Assembly (NCBI RefSeq): GCF_029395675.1
Contig: NZ_CP115184.1
Coordinates: 3,224,001 to 3,288,000 of the forward strand
Source: Janibacter cremeus
Lineage (GTDB): Bacteria > Actinomycetota > Actinomycetes > Actinomycetales > Dermatophilaceae
Direction: 5' to 3'
DNA: 64,000 bases
Shown here: positions 54,520 to 64,000 of the stretch, one piece after another
How the letters are laid out: every line of letters starts with the position of its first letter
How positions within the stretch are numbered: position 1 is the stretch's first letter
Notes under the pieces: model-generated
The model's input: the letters and a program-made list of their open reading frames with translations, nothing else
Databases searched by the model: none
Told to the model about the DNA's origin: nothing
Position numbers and translations under genes: made by a program

Positions 54520-54795
54520 TCAGTCGGCGGGCGTCGGCCCGGACGAGTCCTCCGACGTGCCTGTGGTCGGGGCCTGCTGCGACAGGCTGGCCTCCGCCTT
54601 GTCCAACCAGGCCTCGCAGTGCGCGGCGAGCGCCTCGCCGCGCTGCCACAACCGCATGCTCTCCTCGAGGCCGGCCTGGCCCCCTTCGAGCCTGGCGACG
54701 AGCTCGACCAGCTCCTGCCGGGCCTCCTCGTAGCCGAGGTCGGCGATGTCGGCGTCCGGCTCGGTCGTGTCGGGGTGCGCGGGCTGCTCGGTCAT
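54520..54795 (-). CDS. xseB: Exonuclease VII small subunit
   Basis: A 91-residue small subunit of the single-strand-specific exonuclease VII. The family helix is YEEARQELVELVARLEGGQAGLEESMRLWQRGEALAAHCEAWLDKAEASLSQ (about residues 26-78), preceded and followed by short disordered tails (PTTGTSEDSSGPTPAD). ATG 54795 is chosen. It lies 41 bases downstream of xseA on the same strand. Confidence 0.94.
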   Translation of the reverse strand: MTEQPAHPDTTEPDADIADLGYEEARQELVELVARLEGGQAGLEESMRLWQRGEALAAHCEAWLDKAEASLSQQAPTTGTSEDSSGPTPAD

Positions 54796-54836
54796 GGCCA
54801 CCACCCTAGGCGTCGGGACCGACTGCGTCGGTGCCC

Positions 54837-56069
54837 TCAGGAGTCGCTGACGCGGGCGGCGAAGTCGCCGTCGGCGACGGTCACCCGCAGCAGGTCGTCG
54901 ATCTCCAGGACCTCGCGGCTGGCGACGACCTCCCCGTCGGGCCGCTGGACGATCGCGTACCCGCGCTCGAGGGTGGAGGCGGGGGAGAGGACCCGGGCCT
55001 GGGAGCGCAGGTGGGTGACCCGGTCGCGCTCGCGGTGCATGCGGGCCTCCACCCGGCCGTGGGCCCGCCGGTGGAGCGAGTGGATGACCTCGCGCTGGGC
55101 CCGCACGAAGGCGGTGCGGTCGGTGAGCACGGGCCGCGAGGTCAGCTCCACCAGGCGGTTGCGCTCGCGGTGGACGAAGCCCGCCAGGCTCGCTCGTGCG
55201 CGGGCCCGGGCATCCGCGATGCCGTCGCGCTCGGCGGCGGCGTCCGGGCAGACCAGCTTGGCGGCGTCCGTCGGGGTCGAGGCCCGCACGTCGGCGACCA
55301 GGTCGAGCAGCGGGGTGTCGACGTCGTGGCCGATGGCACTGACGACCGGGGTGCGGGCGCCCGCCACCGCGCGCACCATCGTCTCGTTGCTGAAGGGCAG
55401 CAGGTCCTCGACCGAGCCGCCGCCCCGCGTGACGATGATGACGTCGACGTCGTCGATCGCGTCGAGCTCGGTGATGGCGGCGCTCACCTCGGCCACCGAC
55501 TGGGGGCCCTGCACCGGGACCTGCCGGATCGCGAAGGGCAGCCCCGGCCACCGGCGGTGGGCGTTCTCGATGACGTCACGCTCCGCGGCGCTGGCCCGCC
55601 CGCAGACGAGGCCGACCCGACGCGGCAGGAAGGGGAGGGGGCGCTTGCGGGAGGCGTCGAAGAGGCCCTCCGAGCGCAGGTTCTGCTTGAGGTACTCGAT
55701 CCGGGCGAGCAGCTCGCCCACCCCGACGGGGCGCAGCTGGCGCACGTCCATGGTCAGCGAGCCGCGTTGCGTCCAGTAGTCCGGCTTCGCCTGGACCACG
55801 ACCCGCGCACCCTCGCTCAGCGGGGTGGGCATGGCGTCCAGGGCGGTCACCCGCACCGAGCACGAGAGGGACATGTCGACGTCGGGGTCACGGAGGGTGA
55901 GGAAGGCGGTGCGGGCCCCGGGGCGCACCCGCAGCTGGACGACCTGTCCCTCGATCCAGGTCACCGACATCCGGTCGACGTACTCGGCGATCTTCATGCT
56001 GAGTACGCGCACCGGCCACGGCGCCTCGGCAGAGGTGTCGGCGGCCCTCTCCGGAAGGGGGCTGCTCAC
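54837..56069 (-). CDS. xseA: Exonuclease VII large subunit
   Basis: A 410-residue large subunit. An N-terminal OB domain ([30 protein letters not shown], residues 18-47) is followed by the catalytic domain with [45 protein letters not shown] and [29 protein letters not shown] (about 245-275), then a long coiled coil and LERGYAIV. The start is GTG at 56069, following GAGGAGG. It is divergent from ispH across about 120 bases. Confidence 0.96.
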   Translation of the reverse strand: MSSPLPERAADTSAEAPWPVRVLSMKIAEYVDRMSVTWIEGQVVQLRVRPGARTAFLTLRDPDVDMSLSCSVRVTALDAMPTPLSEGARVVVQAKPDYWTQRGSLTMDVRQLRPVGVGELLARIEYLKQNLRSEGLFDASRKRPLPFLPRRVGLVCGRASAAERDVIENAHRRWPGLPFAIRQVPVQGPQSVAEVSAAITELDAIDDVDVIIVTRGGGSVEDLLPFSNETMVRAVAGARTPVVSAIGHDVDTPLLDLVADVRASTPTDAAKLVCPDAAAERDGIADARARARASLAGFVHRERNRLVELTSRPVLTDRTAFVRAQREVIHSLHRRAHGRVEARMHRERDRVTHLRSQARVLSPASTLERGYAIVQRPDGEVVASREVLEIDDLLRVTVADGDFAARVSDS

Positions 56070-56175
56070 GGTCGACCTCCTCTCCTCGGCGTCTGTCCCG
56101 GGACAGTCAAGCAGGTCGCACCGACGACCGTACGGGGGAGGAGGCCGCCATCAGCGGCTGTTCAGGGCCCTCACC

Positions 56176-56181
56176 TACGAT
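56176..56181 (+). promoter_or_regulatory. Candidate -10 for leaderless ispH
   Basis: TACGAT ends 7 bases before ATG 56189, with no ribosome site between, as expected for a leaderless transcript. No clear -35 is seen. Confidence 0.4.
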
Positions 56182-56188
56182 GGTGGGC

Positions 56189-57241
56189 ATGACCACCAGT
56201 GCACCCACGTCCGCCGCCTCCGACGCCGGGCAGAGCACGAAGCGAGTGCTGCTTGCCGCGCCCCGCGGTTACTGCGCCGGGGTCGACCGCGCCGTCGTCT
56301 CGGTCGAGCGAGCCCTCGAGCTCTACGGCCCACCGGTCTACGTGCGCAAGGAGATCGTCCACAACAAGCACGTCGTCGCCACCCTGGAGAAGCGGGGCGC
56401 GATCTTCGTCGAGGAGACCGACGAGGTCCCCGAGGGCGCCACCGTCGTCTTCTCGGCGCACGGCGTCGCCCCCGTCGTCCACGACGAGGCCAAGGCCCTG
56501 AGCCTGAAGACCATCGACGCGACCTGTCCGCTGGTGACCAAGGTCCACCGCGAGGCCGTGCGCTTCGCCGGCGACGACTACGACATCCTGCTCATCGGCC
56601 ACGAGGGCCACGAGGAGGTCGTCGGCACCTCCGGGGAGGCCCCCGAGAACATCACCCTGGTCGAGAGCCCGGAGGACGTCGACAACGTCGAGGTCCGGGA
56701 CCCGGACAAGGTCGTCTGGCTCTCCCAGACGACGCTCTCGGTCGACGAGACGATGGAGACCGTGCGCCGCCTGCGGGAGAAGTTCCCGGCACTGCAGGAT
56801 CCGCCGAGCGATGACATCTGCTATGCCACGCAGAACCGCCAGCTCGCGGTGAAGCAGATGGCCGAGCACTGCGACCTCATGCTCGTCGTCGGCTCGCGCA
56901 ACTCCTCCAACTCCGTGCGCCTGGTCGAGGTCGCCATCGAGCACGGTGCCCGCGACGGGCACCTCGTCGACTATGCCGACGAGATCGACGAGTCCTGGCT
57001 GGACGGCGTCCGGACCGTCGGTGTCACCTCGGGTGCCTCCGTTCCCGAGATCCTCGTGCGCGGCGTCCTCGACTACCTCGCCGAGCGTGGCTACGGCGAC
57101 CCGCAGCCGGTCACGGCGGTGGAGGAGAGCGTGGTCTTCTCGTTGCCGAAGGAGTTGCGCAAGGACCTCAAGGCCGCCGGTCTGGACGACAAGATGAAGC
57201 ACGACGCCGGGTCCCTCGAGGACGCCGGGCAGCTGCACTGA
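56189..57241 (+). CDS. ispH: 4-hydroxy-3-methylbut-2-enyl diphosphate reductase
   Basis: A 350-residue iron-sulfur enzyme performing the last step of the MEP isoprenoid pathway, giving IPP and DMAPP. The three cluster cysteines are C29 ([11 protein letters not shown]), C113 ([11 protein letters not shown]) and C211 ([11 protein letters not shown]). Other conserved parts are the histidines in FSAHGVAP and GHEGHEE, and [17 protein letters not shown] 56189 gives [13 protein letters not shown] 56180 three codons upstream overlaps the -10 and is less likely. The glpX-xseBA-ispH neighbourhood is conserved in actinobacteria. Confidence 0.97.
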   Translation: MTTSAPTSAASDAGQSTKRVLLAAPRGYCAGVDRAVVSVERALELYGPPVYVRKEIVHNKHVVATLEKRGAIFVEETDEVPEGATVVFSAHGVAPVVHDEAKALSLKTIDATCPLVTKVHREAVRFAGDDYDILLIGHEGHEEVVGTSGEAPENITLVESPEDVDNVEVRDPDKVVWLSQTTLSVDETMETVRRLREKFPALQDPPSDDICYATQNRQLAVKQMAEHCDLMLVVGSRNSSNSVRLVEVAIEHGARDGHLVDYADEIDESWLDGVRTVGVTSGASVPEILVRGVLDYLAERGYGDPQPVTAVEESVVFSLPKELRKDLKAAGLDDKMKHDAGSLEDAGQLH

Positions 57242-57247
57242 TCCACC

Positions 57248-57265
57248 GACCGCCCGCCGGCGGTC
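57248..57265. terminator. Terminator hairpin between ispH and iclR
   Basis: GACCGCC (57248-57254), loop CGCC and GGCGGTC (57259-57265) form a 7-bp hairpin in the 22-base gap between convergent stops. Confidence 0.55.
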
Positions 57266-58004
57266 AGAGTCTCGATCCGATCGCCTCGGCCACCCTCTTG
57301 GTGGCCGAGGCGAGGTCGTCCTGGGCCGCCTCGCCGATCTCCTCGTTGCGGAAGGTGATCGCGACCGCCGCGACGGGGTGACCATCACGGTCGAGCACCG
57401 CGGAGGCCACCGAGGACAGCTCCGGCTGGATGCTGCCCACCTCGAGTGCGTGGCCGCGGGCACGGACCGCGACGAGCTCGCGGCGCAGCGCGGAGGGCGT
57501 CGCCGGCCCGCCGTCGACCATCACCGCAGCCGAGGGGTAGAGCGCCGTCACCTGCCGTCGGGGCAGCGCGGCGAGCACGGCCAGGCCACTGGCGGTGAGC
57601 GTCGCCGGCAGCCGCACGCCGACGTCCGTCACGAGTGAGGGCCGACCGGCGGCGCGCTCCTCGATGACGTAGAGGACGTCACGGCCGGTCAGCACGGCGA
57701 GGTGCGCGTTGTGCGTCGTGGTGTCGACGAGGCGCTCGACGTGTGGTCGCGCCAGCCGCTGCAGCGGGTCCTGCCGCTGGTATCCGGCGCCGAGCTCGTG
57801 CACCGCCGAGCCGAGCCCGTAGGTGCGCTCCTCCGGGTAGTGCACGACGTAGCCGTGCTCCACGAGCACCGTCAGCAGGTGGTAGGTGCTGCTGCGGGGC
57901 AGACCCAGTGCGCGTGCGAGGTGCGCCGCCGGGACCGGCTCGGCGCGGCTGGCCAGGTGGGTCAGCGCGCGCAAGGCGTGCCCCGCTGCGGTCGCGTTCG
58001 CCAT
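57264..58004 (-). CDS. IclR family transcriptional regulator, probable hut regulator
   Basis: A 246-residue IclR protein. The N-terminal winged helix is AGHALRALTHLASRAEPVPAAHLARALGLPRSSTYHLLTVLVEHGYVVHY (about residues 7-56), and the C-terminal effector domain contains VLYVIEERAAGRPSLVTDVGVRLPATLTASGLAVLAALP and SVASAVLDRDGHPVAAVAITF. ATG 58004 is chosen, after GGAGCGACC. It is divergent from the histidine-utilisation operon, which makes it the likely local regulator with an effector such as urocanate; this is inference. Confidence 0.9.
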   Translation of the reverse strand: MANATAAGHALRALTHLASRAEPVPAAHLARALGLPRSSTYHLLTVLVEHGYVVHYPEERTYGLGSAVHELGAGYQRQDPLQRLARPHVERLVDTTTHNAHLAVLTGRDVLYVIEERAAGRPSLVTDVGVRLPATLTASGLAVLAALPRRQVTALYPSAAVMVDGGPATPSALRRELVAVRARGHALEVGSIQPELSSVASAVLDRDGHPVAAVAITFRNEEIGEAAQDDLASATKRVAEAIGSRL

Positions 58005-58319
58005 GGGTCGCTCCTCCCGAGTCGGTGTCACCGGCAAGCGGGCGAAGGGAGGGGTTTGGCCCGACTCAGGCCGGCGTCCGCACTCGTGCACCCGGGGGAG
58101 GGATGCGCCCGGTCGTGCGGACGACGCGCCAAGGGCCATCCCCTTCCTTCACCCGCGTCCTTTCGAGGTTCGGCCGCGGACGGCGGTTTCGAGGCTCGCC
58201 CGCCAGGGCGGACTCGCACCTCAACCCACGGCTCGCACCTCAGGGAGCGGTGATGCTGTCTTGCATCCCAGACACTATCCCGTCCGACCGGGTCCCCGCG
58301 AGGGAGCGAAGGGGGTTGC
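58005..58319. other. Divergent iclR-hutH regulatory region
   Basis: These 315 bases contain GCGAAGGG words, the nested palindromic repeat at 58161-58247, and GATGC (58252-58256) with GCATC (58263-58267), a short inverted repeat that could be an IclR operator. No convincing gene and no certain promoter were seen. The hutH ribosome site AAGGGGG is at about 58309-58315. Confidence 0.5.
58161..58247 (+). repeat. Nested dispersed palindromic repeats before hutH
   Basis: A complete copy (TTTCGAGGCTCG at 58187 to CTCGCACCTCAA at 58224) lies between a left arm TTTCGAGGTTCG (58161-58172) and a right arm CTCGCACCTCAGGGAG (58232-58247) that together look like a second copy. The layout suggests one element inserted into, or duplicated within, another. 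Confidence 0.6.
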
Positions 58320-59891
58320 ATGGGGGACATGACCACGCAGCAGCAGACCCGCACCGTGACCATCGGCGAGCGTCCCCTGACCGTCGACGAGGTCGTCGCC
58401 GTCGCCCGCCACCACGCCCCCGCGGAGATCAGCGACGCCGCCTGGGAGCGCGTGCGCGCCGCCCGAAGCGTCGTCGAGGGCCTCGCCGAGGACACCGTCG
58501 CGCATTACGGCGTCTCCACCGGCTTCGGTGCGCTCGCGACCAAGCACATCCCCCACGACAAGCGCGCGCAGCTGCAGCGCTCGCTCGTGCGCAGCCACGC
58601 CGCCGGCAGCGGGCCGGAAGTCGAGGAGGAGGTCGTGCGCGCCCTGATGCTGCTGCGCATCCAGACCCTGGCCACCGGTCGCACCGGCATCCGCGAGGAG
58701 ACCCTGCGTCTCTACCTCGCGCTGCTGACCGAGCGGATCACCCCCGTCGTCCACGAGTACGGATCCCTCGGATGCTCCGGAGACCTGTCGCCGCTGAGCC
58801 ACTGCGCGCTCGCGCTCATGGGCGAGGGCAGCGTCCGCGTCGCCGGTGGTGATGTGGTCGATGCGGGCGAGGCGCTCGCGACCGCGGACCTCACCCCGGT
58901 CGAGCTGCTCGAGAAGGAGGGCCTGGCCCTCATCAACGGCACCGACGGCATGCTCGGGATGCTGTGTCTGGCCATCCACGACCTGCGCACGCTGCTCACG
59001 ACCGCCGACATCTCCGCCGCGATGAGCATCGAGGGCCTGCTCGGCACCGACGACGTCTTCGCCGCGGACCTGCAGGCGCTGCGTCCGCACCCCGGCCAGG
59101 CCCTGGCCGCGGCGAACATGCGCGCGGTCCTCGCCGACAGCCCGATCCGTGACAGCCACCGCGACCCGCAGGCCTGCACCCGCGTCCAGGACGCCTACTC
59201 CCTCCGCTGCTCGCCCCAGGTGCACGGAGGCGCCCGCGACACCGTCGAGTACGCCGCGACCGTCGCCGCGCAGGAGCTCGCCGCGGCCGTCGACAACCCG
59301 GTCGTCACGCCCGACGGGCGCGTCGAGTCCAACGGCAACTTCCACGGCGCCCCGGTGGCCTACGTCCTCGACTTCCTGGCGATCGTCGCCGCCGACGTGG
59401 CGAGCATGAGCGAGCGGCGCACCGACCGTTTCCTCGACCCGGCCCGCAACCACGGCCTGCCGCCCTTCCTCGCGGACGACCCCGGTGTCGACTCCGGCCT
59501 GATGATCGCCCAGTACACCGCCGCCGGCATGGTCAGCGAGATGAAGCGCCTGGCCGCCCCGGCGAGCGTCGACTCCATCCCGAGCAGCGCGATGCAGGAG
59601 GACCACGTGTCGATGGGCTGGGGCGCGGGCCGCAAGCTGCGCCGCAGCGTCGACGCCCTCTCCCGCGTCGTGGCCATCGAGCTCTACACCGCAGCGCGGG
59701 GGATCGCGCTGCGCGCCCCCCTTCGCCCCGCACCGGCCACGGGTGCGGTGATCGCGGCCCTCGCCGAGCGCGGGGACGTTGCCCCCGGACCCGACCGCAT
59801 CACCTCGCCGGAGCTGGCCGCCGCGCACGGCGCCGTCCTCGACCGAGCCGTCGTCGCCGCCGCCGAGTCGGCGACCGGCCCGCTGAACTGA
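58320..59891 (+). CDS. hutH: Histidine ammonia-lyase
   Basis: A 523-residue enzyme that removes ammonia from histidine to give urocanate, the first step of histidine degradation. The MIO cofactor tripeptide is C152-S153-G154 in [16 protein letters not shown] rather than the textbook Ala-Ser-Gly. I recall the Cys form in other actinobacterial HALs, so the enzyme should be active. Other marks are [31 protein letters not shown] and [20 protein letters not shown] 58320 follows AAGGGGG. It starts the hut operon. Confidence 0.96.
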   Translation: MGDMTTQQQTRTVTIGERPLTVDEVVAVARHHAPAEISDAAWERVRAARSVVEGLAEDTVAHYGVSTGFGALATKHIPHDKRAQLQRSLVRSHAAGSGPEVEEEVVRALMLLRIQTLATGRTGIREETLRLYLALLTERITPVVHEYGSLGCSGDLSPLSHCALALMGEGSVRVAGGDVVDAGEALATADLTPVELLEKEGLALINGTDGMLGMLCLAIHDLRTLLTTADISAAMSIEGLLGTDDVFAADLQALRPHPGQALAAANMRAVLADSPIRDSHRDPQACTRVQDAYSLRCSPQVHGGARDTVEYAATVAAQELAAAVDNPVVTPDGRVESNGNFHGAPVAYVLDFLAIVAADVASMSERRTDRFLDPARNHGLPPFLADDPGVDSGLMIAQYTAAGMVSEMKRLAAPASVDSIPSSAMQEDHVSMGWGAGRKLRRSVDALSRVVAIELYTAARGIALRAPLRPAPATGAVIAALAERGDVAPGPDRITSPELAAAHGAVLDRAVVAAAESATGPLN

Positions 59892-59920
59892 CCACACCAC
59901 CGAATCCCACGACCCGGTCC

Positions 59921-59960
59921 CTTCGAGGCTCGTCGCAGAGCTCCTCGCACCTCAGGGAAC
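59921..59960 (+). repeat. Dispersed palindromic repeat between hutH and hutU
   Basis: CTTCGAGGCTCGTCG ... CTCCTCGCACCTCAGGGAAC is a complete family member with pairing arms CGAGG (59924-59928) and CCTCG (59943-59947). It fills most of the 94-base gap inside the operon and may form a processing or attenuation hairpin. Confidence 0.65.
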
Positions 59961-59985
59961 GTGGCTACACGAAGGAGTGAGACCC

Positions 59986-61677
59986 ATGGACGGAGCCCGT
60001 CCCGTCCGCGCCCCGCGCGGCACCGAGATCACCGCCAAGAGCTGGCAGACCGAGGCACCCCTGCGCATGCTGCAGAACAACCTCGACCCCGAGGTGGCCG
60101 AGCGCCCCGACGACCTCGTCGTCTATGGCGGCACCGGCCGTGCGGCCCGGTCCTGGGAGGCCTTCGACGCGATCGTGCGCGTGCTCGAGGACCTCGAGGC
60201 CGACGAGACCCTGCTGGTGCAGTCCGGCAAGCCGGTCGGCGTGCTGCGCACCCACGAGTGGGCACCGCGCGTGCTCATCGCCAACTCCAACCTCGTCGGT
60301 GACTGGGCGACCTGGCCGCACTTCCGCAAGCTCGAGGCCGAGGGCCTGATGATGTACGGCCAGATGACGGCCGGGTCGTGGATCTACATCGCCACGCAGG
60401 GCATCCTCCAGGGCACCTTCGAGACCTTCGCCGCCGTCGCCGCCAAGCGCTTCGGCGGCAGCCTCGCCGGGACCATCACCCTCACCGGGGGTTGCGGTGG
60501 CATGGGCGGCGCGCAGCCGCTCGCCGTCACCCTCAACGGCGGTGCCTGCCTCGTCGTCGACGTCGACGAGACCCGTCTGCAGCGGCGGCGGTCCAAGCGA
60601 TACCTCGACGAGGTCACCACGGACCTGGACGACGCCCTGGCCCAGGTCACGGCGGCGAAGGGGGAGGAGCGTGCCCTGTCCGTCGGGCTCGTCGGCAACG
60701 CCGCCGAGGTCTTCCCCGAAATCCTGCGCCGGCACCGCGCCGGGGAGGTCGAGATCGACGTCGTCACCGACCAGACCAGCGCCCACGACCCGCTGAGCTA
60801 CCTGCCGGCCGAGGTCGCGCTGGACGAGTGGCAGCGCGAGGCCGAGGCCGACCCGGAGGGCTTCACCAAGAAGGCCCGCGAGGCGATGGCCGCGCAGGTC
60901 CGGGCGATGGTGGAGTTCCAGGACGAGGGCGCCGAGGTCTTCGACTACGGCAACAGCATCCGCGACGAGGCACGCCACGCCGGCTACACCCGGGCCTTCG
61001 AGTTCCCCGGCTTCGTCCCGGCCTACATCCGCCCGCTCTTCTGCGAGGGCCTGGGCCCCTTCCGTTGGGTGGCCCTGTCCGGTGACCCCGAGGACATCAG
61101 GGTCACCGACGAGGCGCTCAAGGAGCTCTTCCCGGACAACACGCACCTGCACTCGTGGCTGGACGCCGCCGCCGAGCACGTCGAGTTCGAGGGTCTGCCG
61201 GCGCGCATCTGCTGGCTCGGCTACGGCGAACGGCACCGGGCCGGGATGCTCTTCAACGAGCTCGTCCGCGACGGGAAGGTCAAGGCACCGATCGTCATCG
61301 GCCGCGACCACCTCGACTCCGGATCCGTCGCCTCGCCCTACCGGGAGACCGAGGGCATGCTCGACGGCACCGACGCGGTCGCCGACTGGCCGCTGCTCAA
61401 CGCCCTGACGGCGACCTCCTCGGGCGCGACGTGGGTCTCGATCCACCACGGTGGCGGCGTCGGCATGGGCCGCTCCATCCACGCCGGCCAGGTCGGTGTC
61501 GCCGATGGCACGGACCTCGCCGCGCAGAAGCTCGAGCGGCTCCTCACCAACGACCCCGGACTGGGCGTGCTGCGGCACGTCGACGCCGGCTACTCGCGGG
61601 CGGTCGAGGTGGCCGACGAGCGCGGTGTCCGGGTGCCGATGACCCCGACGGTGCGCGACGGGGGTGATCCGGCGTGA
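59986..61677 (+). CDS. hutU: Urocanate hydratase
   Basis: A 563-residue NAD-dependent hydratase that converts urocanate to imidazolonepropionate. [45 protein letters not shown] is the family N-terminus, [20 protein letters not shown] (about residues 164-183) binds NAD, and [12 protein letters not shown] holds the conserved cysteine region. ATG 59986 follows GAAGGAG (59971-59977) by 8 bases. Four-base GTGA overlap with hutG. Confidence 0.97.
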   Translation: MDGARPVRAPRGTEITAKSWQTEAPLRMLQNNLDPEVAERPDDLVVYGGTGRAARSWEAFDAIVRVLEDLEADETLLVQSGKPVGVLRTHEWAPRVLIANSNLVGDWATWPHFRKLEAEGLMMYGQMTAGSWIYIATQGILQGTFETFAAVAAKRFGGSLAGTITLTGGCGGMGGAQPLAVTLNGGACLVVDVDETRLQRRRSKRYLDEVTTDLDDALAQVTAAKGEERALSVGLVGNAAEVFPEILRRHRAGEVEIDVVTDQTSAHDPLSYLPAEVALDEWQREAEADPEGFTKKAREAMAAQVRAMVEFQDEGAEVFDYGNSIRDEARHAGYTRAFEFPGFVPAYIRPLFCEGLGPFRWVALSGDPEDIRVTDEALKELFPDNTHLHSWLDAAAEHVEFEGLPARICWLGYGERHRAGMLFNELVRDGKVKAPIVIGRDHLDSGSVASPYRETEGMLDGTDAVADWPLLNALTATSSGATWVSIHHGGGVGMGRSIHAGQVGVADGTDLAAQKLERLLTNDPGLGVLRHVDAGYSRAVEVADERGVRVPMTPTVRDGGDPA

Positions 61678-62609
61678 GCGGCTTCGAGTGGACCGGCCGT
61701 GACGACGGCCCCGGTCCCGAGCACCGTCGCTTCTTCCACACCGTGACCCGGCCCGGCGAGGGGTCGCCGTCGGGTGACGGGCCACCGGCCGACGCCGCAC
61801 TCATCGGCTTCGCCAGCGACGAGGGGGTGCGGCGCAACGGCGGTCGCATCGGTGCGGCCGACGGGCCCACCGCACTGCGGACCGCGCTGGCCTCGCTCGC
61901 CGTGCACGAGGACCTCACCGTCGTCGACCACGGGGACGTGCGGGTCGACGACGGTGATCTCGAGGGCGGCCAGGAGCGCCTCGGCGAGGCCGTCGCGGCG
62001 GCGCGTCGCGGAGCGCCGTTGACCGTCGTCCTCGGCGGCGGCCACGAGACCGCGTACGGCAGCCACCTCGGCCTGGAGCAGGGCCCGCGCCTCGGTGTGC
62101 TCAACCTCGACGCGCACTTCGACCTGCGTGACGCCGAGCGGCCGACGTCGGGGACGCCGTTCCTGCAGATGGCGCTCGCTCGCCGGGGGCGGGGGCTCGA
62201 CGTGAACTACGCGGTCCTGGGCATCAGCCGCACGAGCAACACGGGCCGGCTCTTCGCCCGGGCGGAGGAGCTCGGTGCGCCGTGGCTGCTCGACGACCAC
62301 TGCCAGGAGCTGGGGGCGCCGCTCGAGTTCGTGCGGCGATTCCTCGACGGCGTCGACGAGGTGCACCTGTCGATCGACCTCGACGTGCTGCCCGCGGCTG
62401 CGGCGCCCGGGGTGAGCGCACCTGCGGCACTGGGGGTACCCCCCTTCGTCATCCAGTCGGTGTGCGACGCCGTCGTCGACAGCGGACGACTCCTCCACCT
62501 GGACGTCACCGAGCTCAACCCGCGGTACGACGTCGACCAGCGGACGGCGAAGCTCGCCGCCCGCCTGATCCACCGCGTCATCACCCGAGCCGCCAGGAGG
62601 GCATCGTGA
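61674..62609 (+). CDS. hutG: Formimidoylglutamase (arginase family)
   Basis: A 311-residue member of the arginase/agmatinase family that hydrolyses N-formimidoyl-glutamate to glutamate and formamide. Mn ligands are visible in [24 protein letters not shown] and [20 protein letters not shown]. Position in a complete hut operon makes this substrate far more likely than arginine or agmatine. The start is GTG 61674, overlapping the hutU stop; it overlaps hutI in the same way. Confidence 0.92.
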   Translation: MSGFEWTGRDDGPGPEHRRFFHTVTRPGEGSPSGDGPPADAALIGFASDEGVRRNGGRIGAADGPTALRTALASLAVHEDLTVVDHGDVRVDDGDLEGGQERLGEAVAAARRGAPLTVVLGGGHETAYGSHLGLEQGPRLGVLNLDAHFDLRDAERPTSGTPFLQMALARRGRGLDVNYAVLGISRTSNTGRLFARAEELGAPWLLDDHCQELGAPLEFVRRFLDGVDEVHLSIDLDVLPAAAAPGVSAPAALGVPPFVIQSVCDAVVDSGRLLHLDVTELNPRYDVDQRTAKLAARLIHRVITRAARRAS

Positions 62610-63766
62610 GCACGCTCATCACCAACATCGGCGAGCTCGTCACCTGCGACGGGACGGGCGAAGGGGGCGTCGGCGCCCGGACGGAGCACGCGCTCGTCGT
62701 CGTCGGCGACCGGATCGCATGGGTCGGCCCGGCTGCGGCCGCGCCCGCCGCCGACGAGGTCGTCGACGTCGGGGGCCGGTGTGTCCTGCCGGGATTCGTC
62801 GACAGCCACTCGCATCTCGTCTTCGACGGGGACCGGTCCGCAGAGTTCGCCGCCCGGATGGCCGGGGAGCGTTACGACGGCGGCGGTATCGGGGTGACCG
62901 TCGAGGCGACCCGCGCGGCCGGTGACGAGCGTCTGCGGGCCGCACTGGCCGCCCGGGTTGCGGAGATGCGCGCGCAGGGGACGACCACCGTCGAGGTGAA
63001 GTCCGGGTACGGGCTCGCCGTCGAGCACGAGGTGCGCGCCCTGCGGCTCGCCGCCGAGGTCACCGACGAGGTGACCTACCTCGGGGCGCACTTCGTGCCT
63101 GCGGAGATGCGCGAGGACCGCGACGGCTACCTCGATCTCGTGACCGGCGAGATGCTGCGTGCGTGCGCGCCGCACGCACGCTGGATCGACGTCTTCTGCG
63201 AGCCGGCCTCGCCGCACGCCTTCACCGGTGAGGAGTCGCGCCGGGTCCTCACCGCCGGGCGCGAGGCCGGGCTGGGGCTGCGGGTCCACGGCAACCAGAT
63301 CGACCACGGGCCGGGGGTCCAGCTCGCCTGCGAGCTCGGTGCCGCGAGCGTCGACCACTGCACGTACCTCTCGAGCGACGACGTCGATGCGCTGGTCGGC
63401 AGCGCCGCGACGACGACGGCGACGCTGTTGCCGGGCGTTGAGTTCTCCACGCGCTCGCCCTACCCGGACGCGCGGGCGCTACTCGACGCGGGGGTGTCGG
63501 TGGCGATCGCCAGCGACTGCAACCCGGGCACGTGCTTCAGCAGCTCGATGCCCTTCATGATCGCGCTCGCGGTTCGCGAGATGGGGATGACGCCGAGCGA
63601 GGCGGTCGTCGCCGCGACCCGGGGTGGGGCACGCGCGCTGCGGCGCGAGGACATCGGTCGGATCGAGGTCGGTGCCCGCGCGGACCTCGCCGTCCTCGAG
63701 GCGCCGAATCACCTGCACCTCAGCTACCGCGCTGGGGTGCCGATCGCGCGGGCGCTGGAGATCTGA
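62606..63766 (+). CDS. hutI: Imidazolonepropionase
   Basis: A 386-residue amidohydrolase-superfamily enzyme that opens the imidazolone ring to give formimidoylglutamate. [22 protein letters not shown] has the HxH metal motif (about residues 66-75), EVKSGYGL is the family signature, and [25 protein letters not shown] and [20 protein letters not shown] supply the remaining metal and catalytic residues. GTG 62606 overlaps the hutG stop (GTGA). It is the last gene of the operon seen here. Confidence 0.95.
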   Translation: MSTLITNIGELVTCDGTGEGGVGARTEHALVVVGDRIAWVGPAAAAPAADEVVDVGGRCVLPGFVDSHSHLVFDGDRSAEFAARMAGERYDGGGIGVTVEATRAAGDERLRAALAARVAEMRAQGTTTVEVKSGYGLAVEHEVRALRLAAEVTDEVTYLGAHFVPAEMREDRDGYLDLVTGEMLRACAPHARWIDVFCEPASPHAFTGEESRRVLTAGREAGLGLRVHGNQIDHGPGVQLACELGAASVDHCTYLSSDDVDALVGSAATTTATLLPGVEFSTRSPYPDARALLDAGVSVAIASDCNPGTCFSSSMPFMIALAVREMGMTPSEAVVAATRGGARALRREDIGRIEVGARADLAVLEAPNHLHLSYRAGVPIARALEI

Positions 63767-63838
63767 CGTCAGACCCCGATGAGGCCGACCCCGCGCATGA
63801 GGTCGAACGCGGGGACCTGCATGATTTCGGGACACTCG

Positions 63839-63884
63839 TGCCCTACCTCATGTCATGGGATGTCCCACCACATGGGGTAGGGCA
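63839..63884 (+). other. Long palindrome downstream of the hut operon
   Basis: TGCCCTACCTCATGT (63839-63853) pairs with ACATGGGGTAGGGCA (63870-63884) over 15 bp with one wobble, enclosing an inner stem TGGGA/TCCCA (63856-63867). It lies about 70 bases after the hutI stop. It could be the hut terminator or a mobile-element end. The rest of 63767-64000 shows no recognisable gene; a gene may begin beyond the edge. Confidence 0.55.
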
Positions 63885-64000
63885 GTAGCCGCCTGAACCA
63901 CCCCATCGGGGCCAGCCGCGGACAGCTGGACCACGCCCGACGGTCGCGAACGGGTGAGCGGGGTGGCAGCTCGTACCCGGCTCGGGCTGTGGGGCGTGAC

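Noticed and set aside
59965..61800. A 611-codon open frame antisense to hutU
   Set aside because: Low-complexity mirror frame; hutU is unambiguous on the other strand.

Overview
The window is chromosomal DNA of a high-GC Gram-positive bacterium (Actinomycetota). The evidence is a very GC-rich sequence with almost exclusively G/C third codon positions, frequent GTG starts, ATGA/GTGA gene overlaps, the actinobacterial order rpoB-rpoC ... rpsL-rpsG-fusA-tuf ... S10/spc/alpha ... rplM-rpsI-glmM, and the conserved glpX-DUF4245-xseB-xseA-ispH block. A member of Micrococcales, perhaps near Intrasporangiaceae, is my inference; the sequence alone does not prove it. I see no rRNA, tRNA, CRISPR array, insertion sequence or prophage.

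Layout. 1-5.3 kb holds the 3' part of rpoB and complete rpoC. 5.5-6.8 kb holds hup (HU), a small membrane protein and a GNAT acetyltransferase. 7.1-11.5 kb is the str operon (rpsL, rpsG, fusA, tuf), followed by a YihY/BrkB membrane protein. 13.1-25.8 kb carries the S10 and spc clusters, ending in secY-adk-map. The cluster is then interrupted for about 9.4 kb (25.8-35.2 kb) by a RibD/DHFR-like reductase, methylmalonyl-CoA mutase (mutA-mutB) with its GTPase chaperone meaB, a fused CPBP-type membrane protease-like protein and a BCCT osmolyte transporter. It resumes at infA-rpmJ-rpsM-rpsK-rpsD-rpoA-rplQ-truA (35.2-40.3 kb). An ArsR-type regulator with a clear palindromic operator sits before rplM-rpsI (41.2-42.2 kb). 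Next come a YbdK-type carboxylate-amine ligase and glmM.

The right third is metabolic. It has a leucine/valine-type amino-acid dehydrogenase and a beta-carbonic anhydrase. It has a complete trehalose/maltose-type sugar ABC importer (lipoprotein, two permeases, ATPase) facing a PfkB sugar kinase and class II fructose-1,6-bisphosphatase (glpX). DUF4245, exonuclease VII (xseB, xseA) and ispH follow. The last part is an IclR regulator divergent from a complete histidine-degradation operon hutH-hutU-hutG-hutI (histidine to glutamate plus formamide).

The most interesting non-coding structure is a set of dispersed palindromic elements. One family (core TTCGAGGCTCG ... CTCGCACCTCAGG) abuts terminators of highly expressed operons and recurs around hutH. 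Another 50-base palindrome occurs as an inverted pair flanking rpoC-hup-GNAT. A hairpin plus CCCGCGTGG module lies in three gaps of the ribosomal-protein cluster. The octamer GCGAAGGG is frequent and strand-biased and resembles FtsK/SpoIIIE orienting sequences. No wholly new gene system was evident; the strongest novelty candidates are these regulatory or repeat elements and the unusual CPBP fusion.
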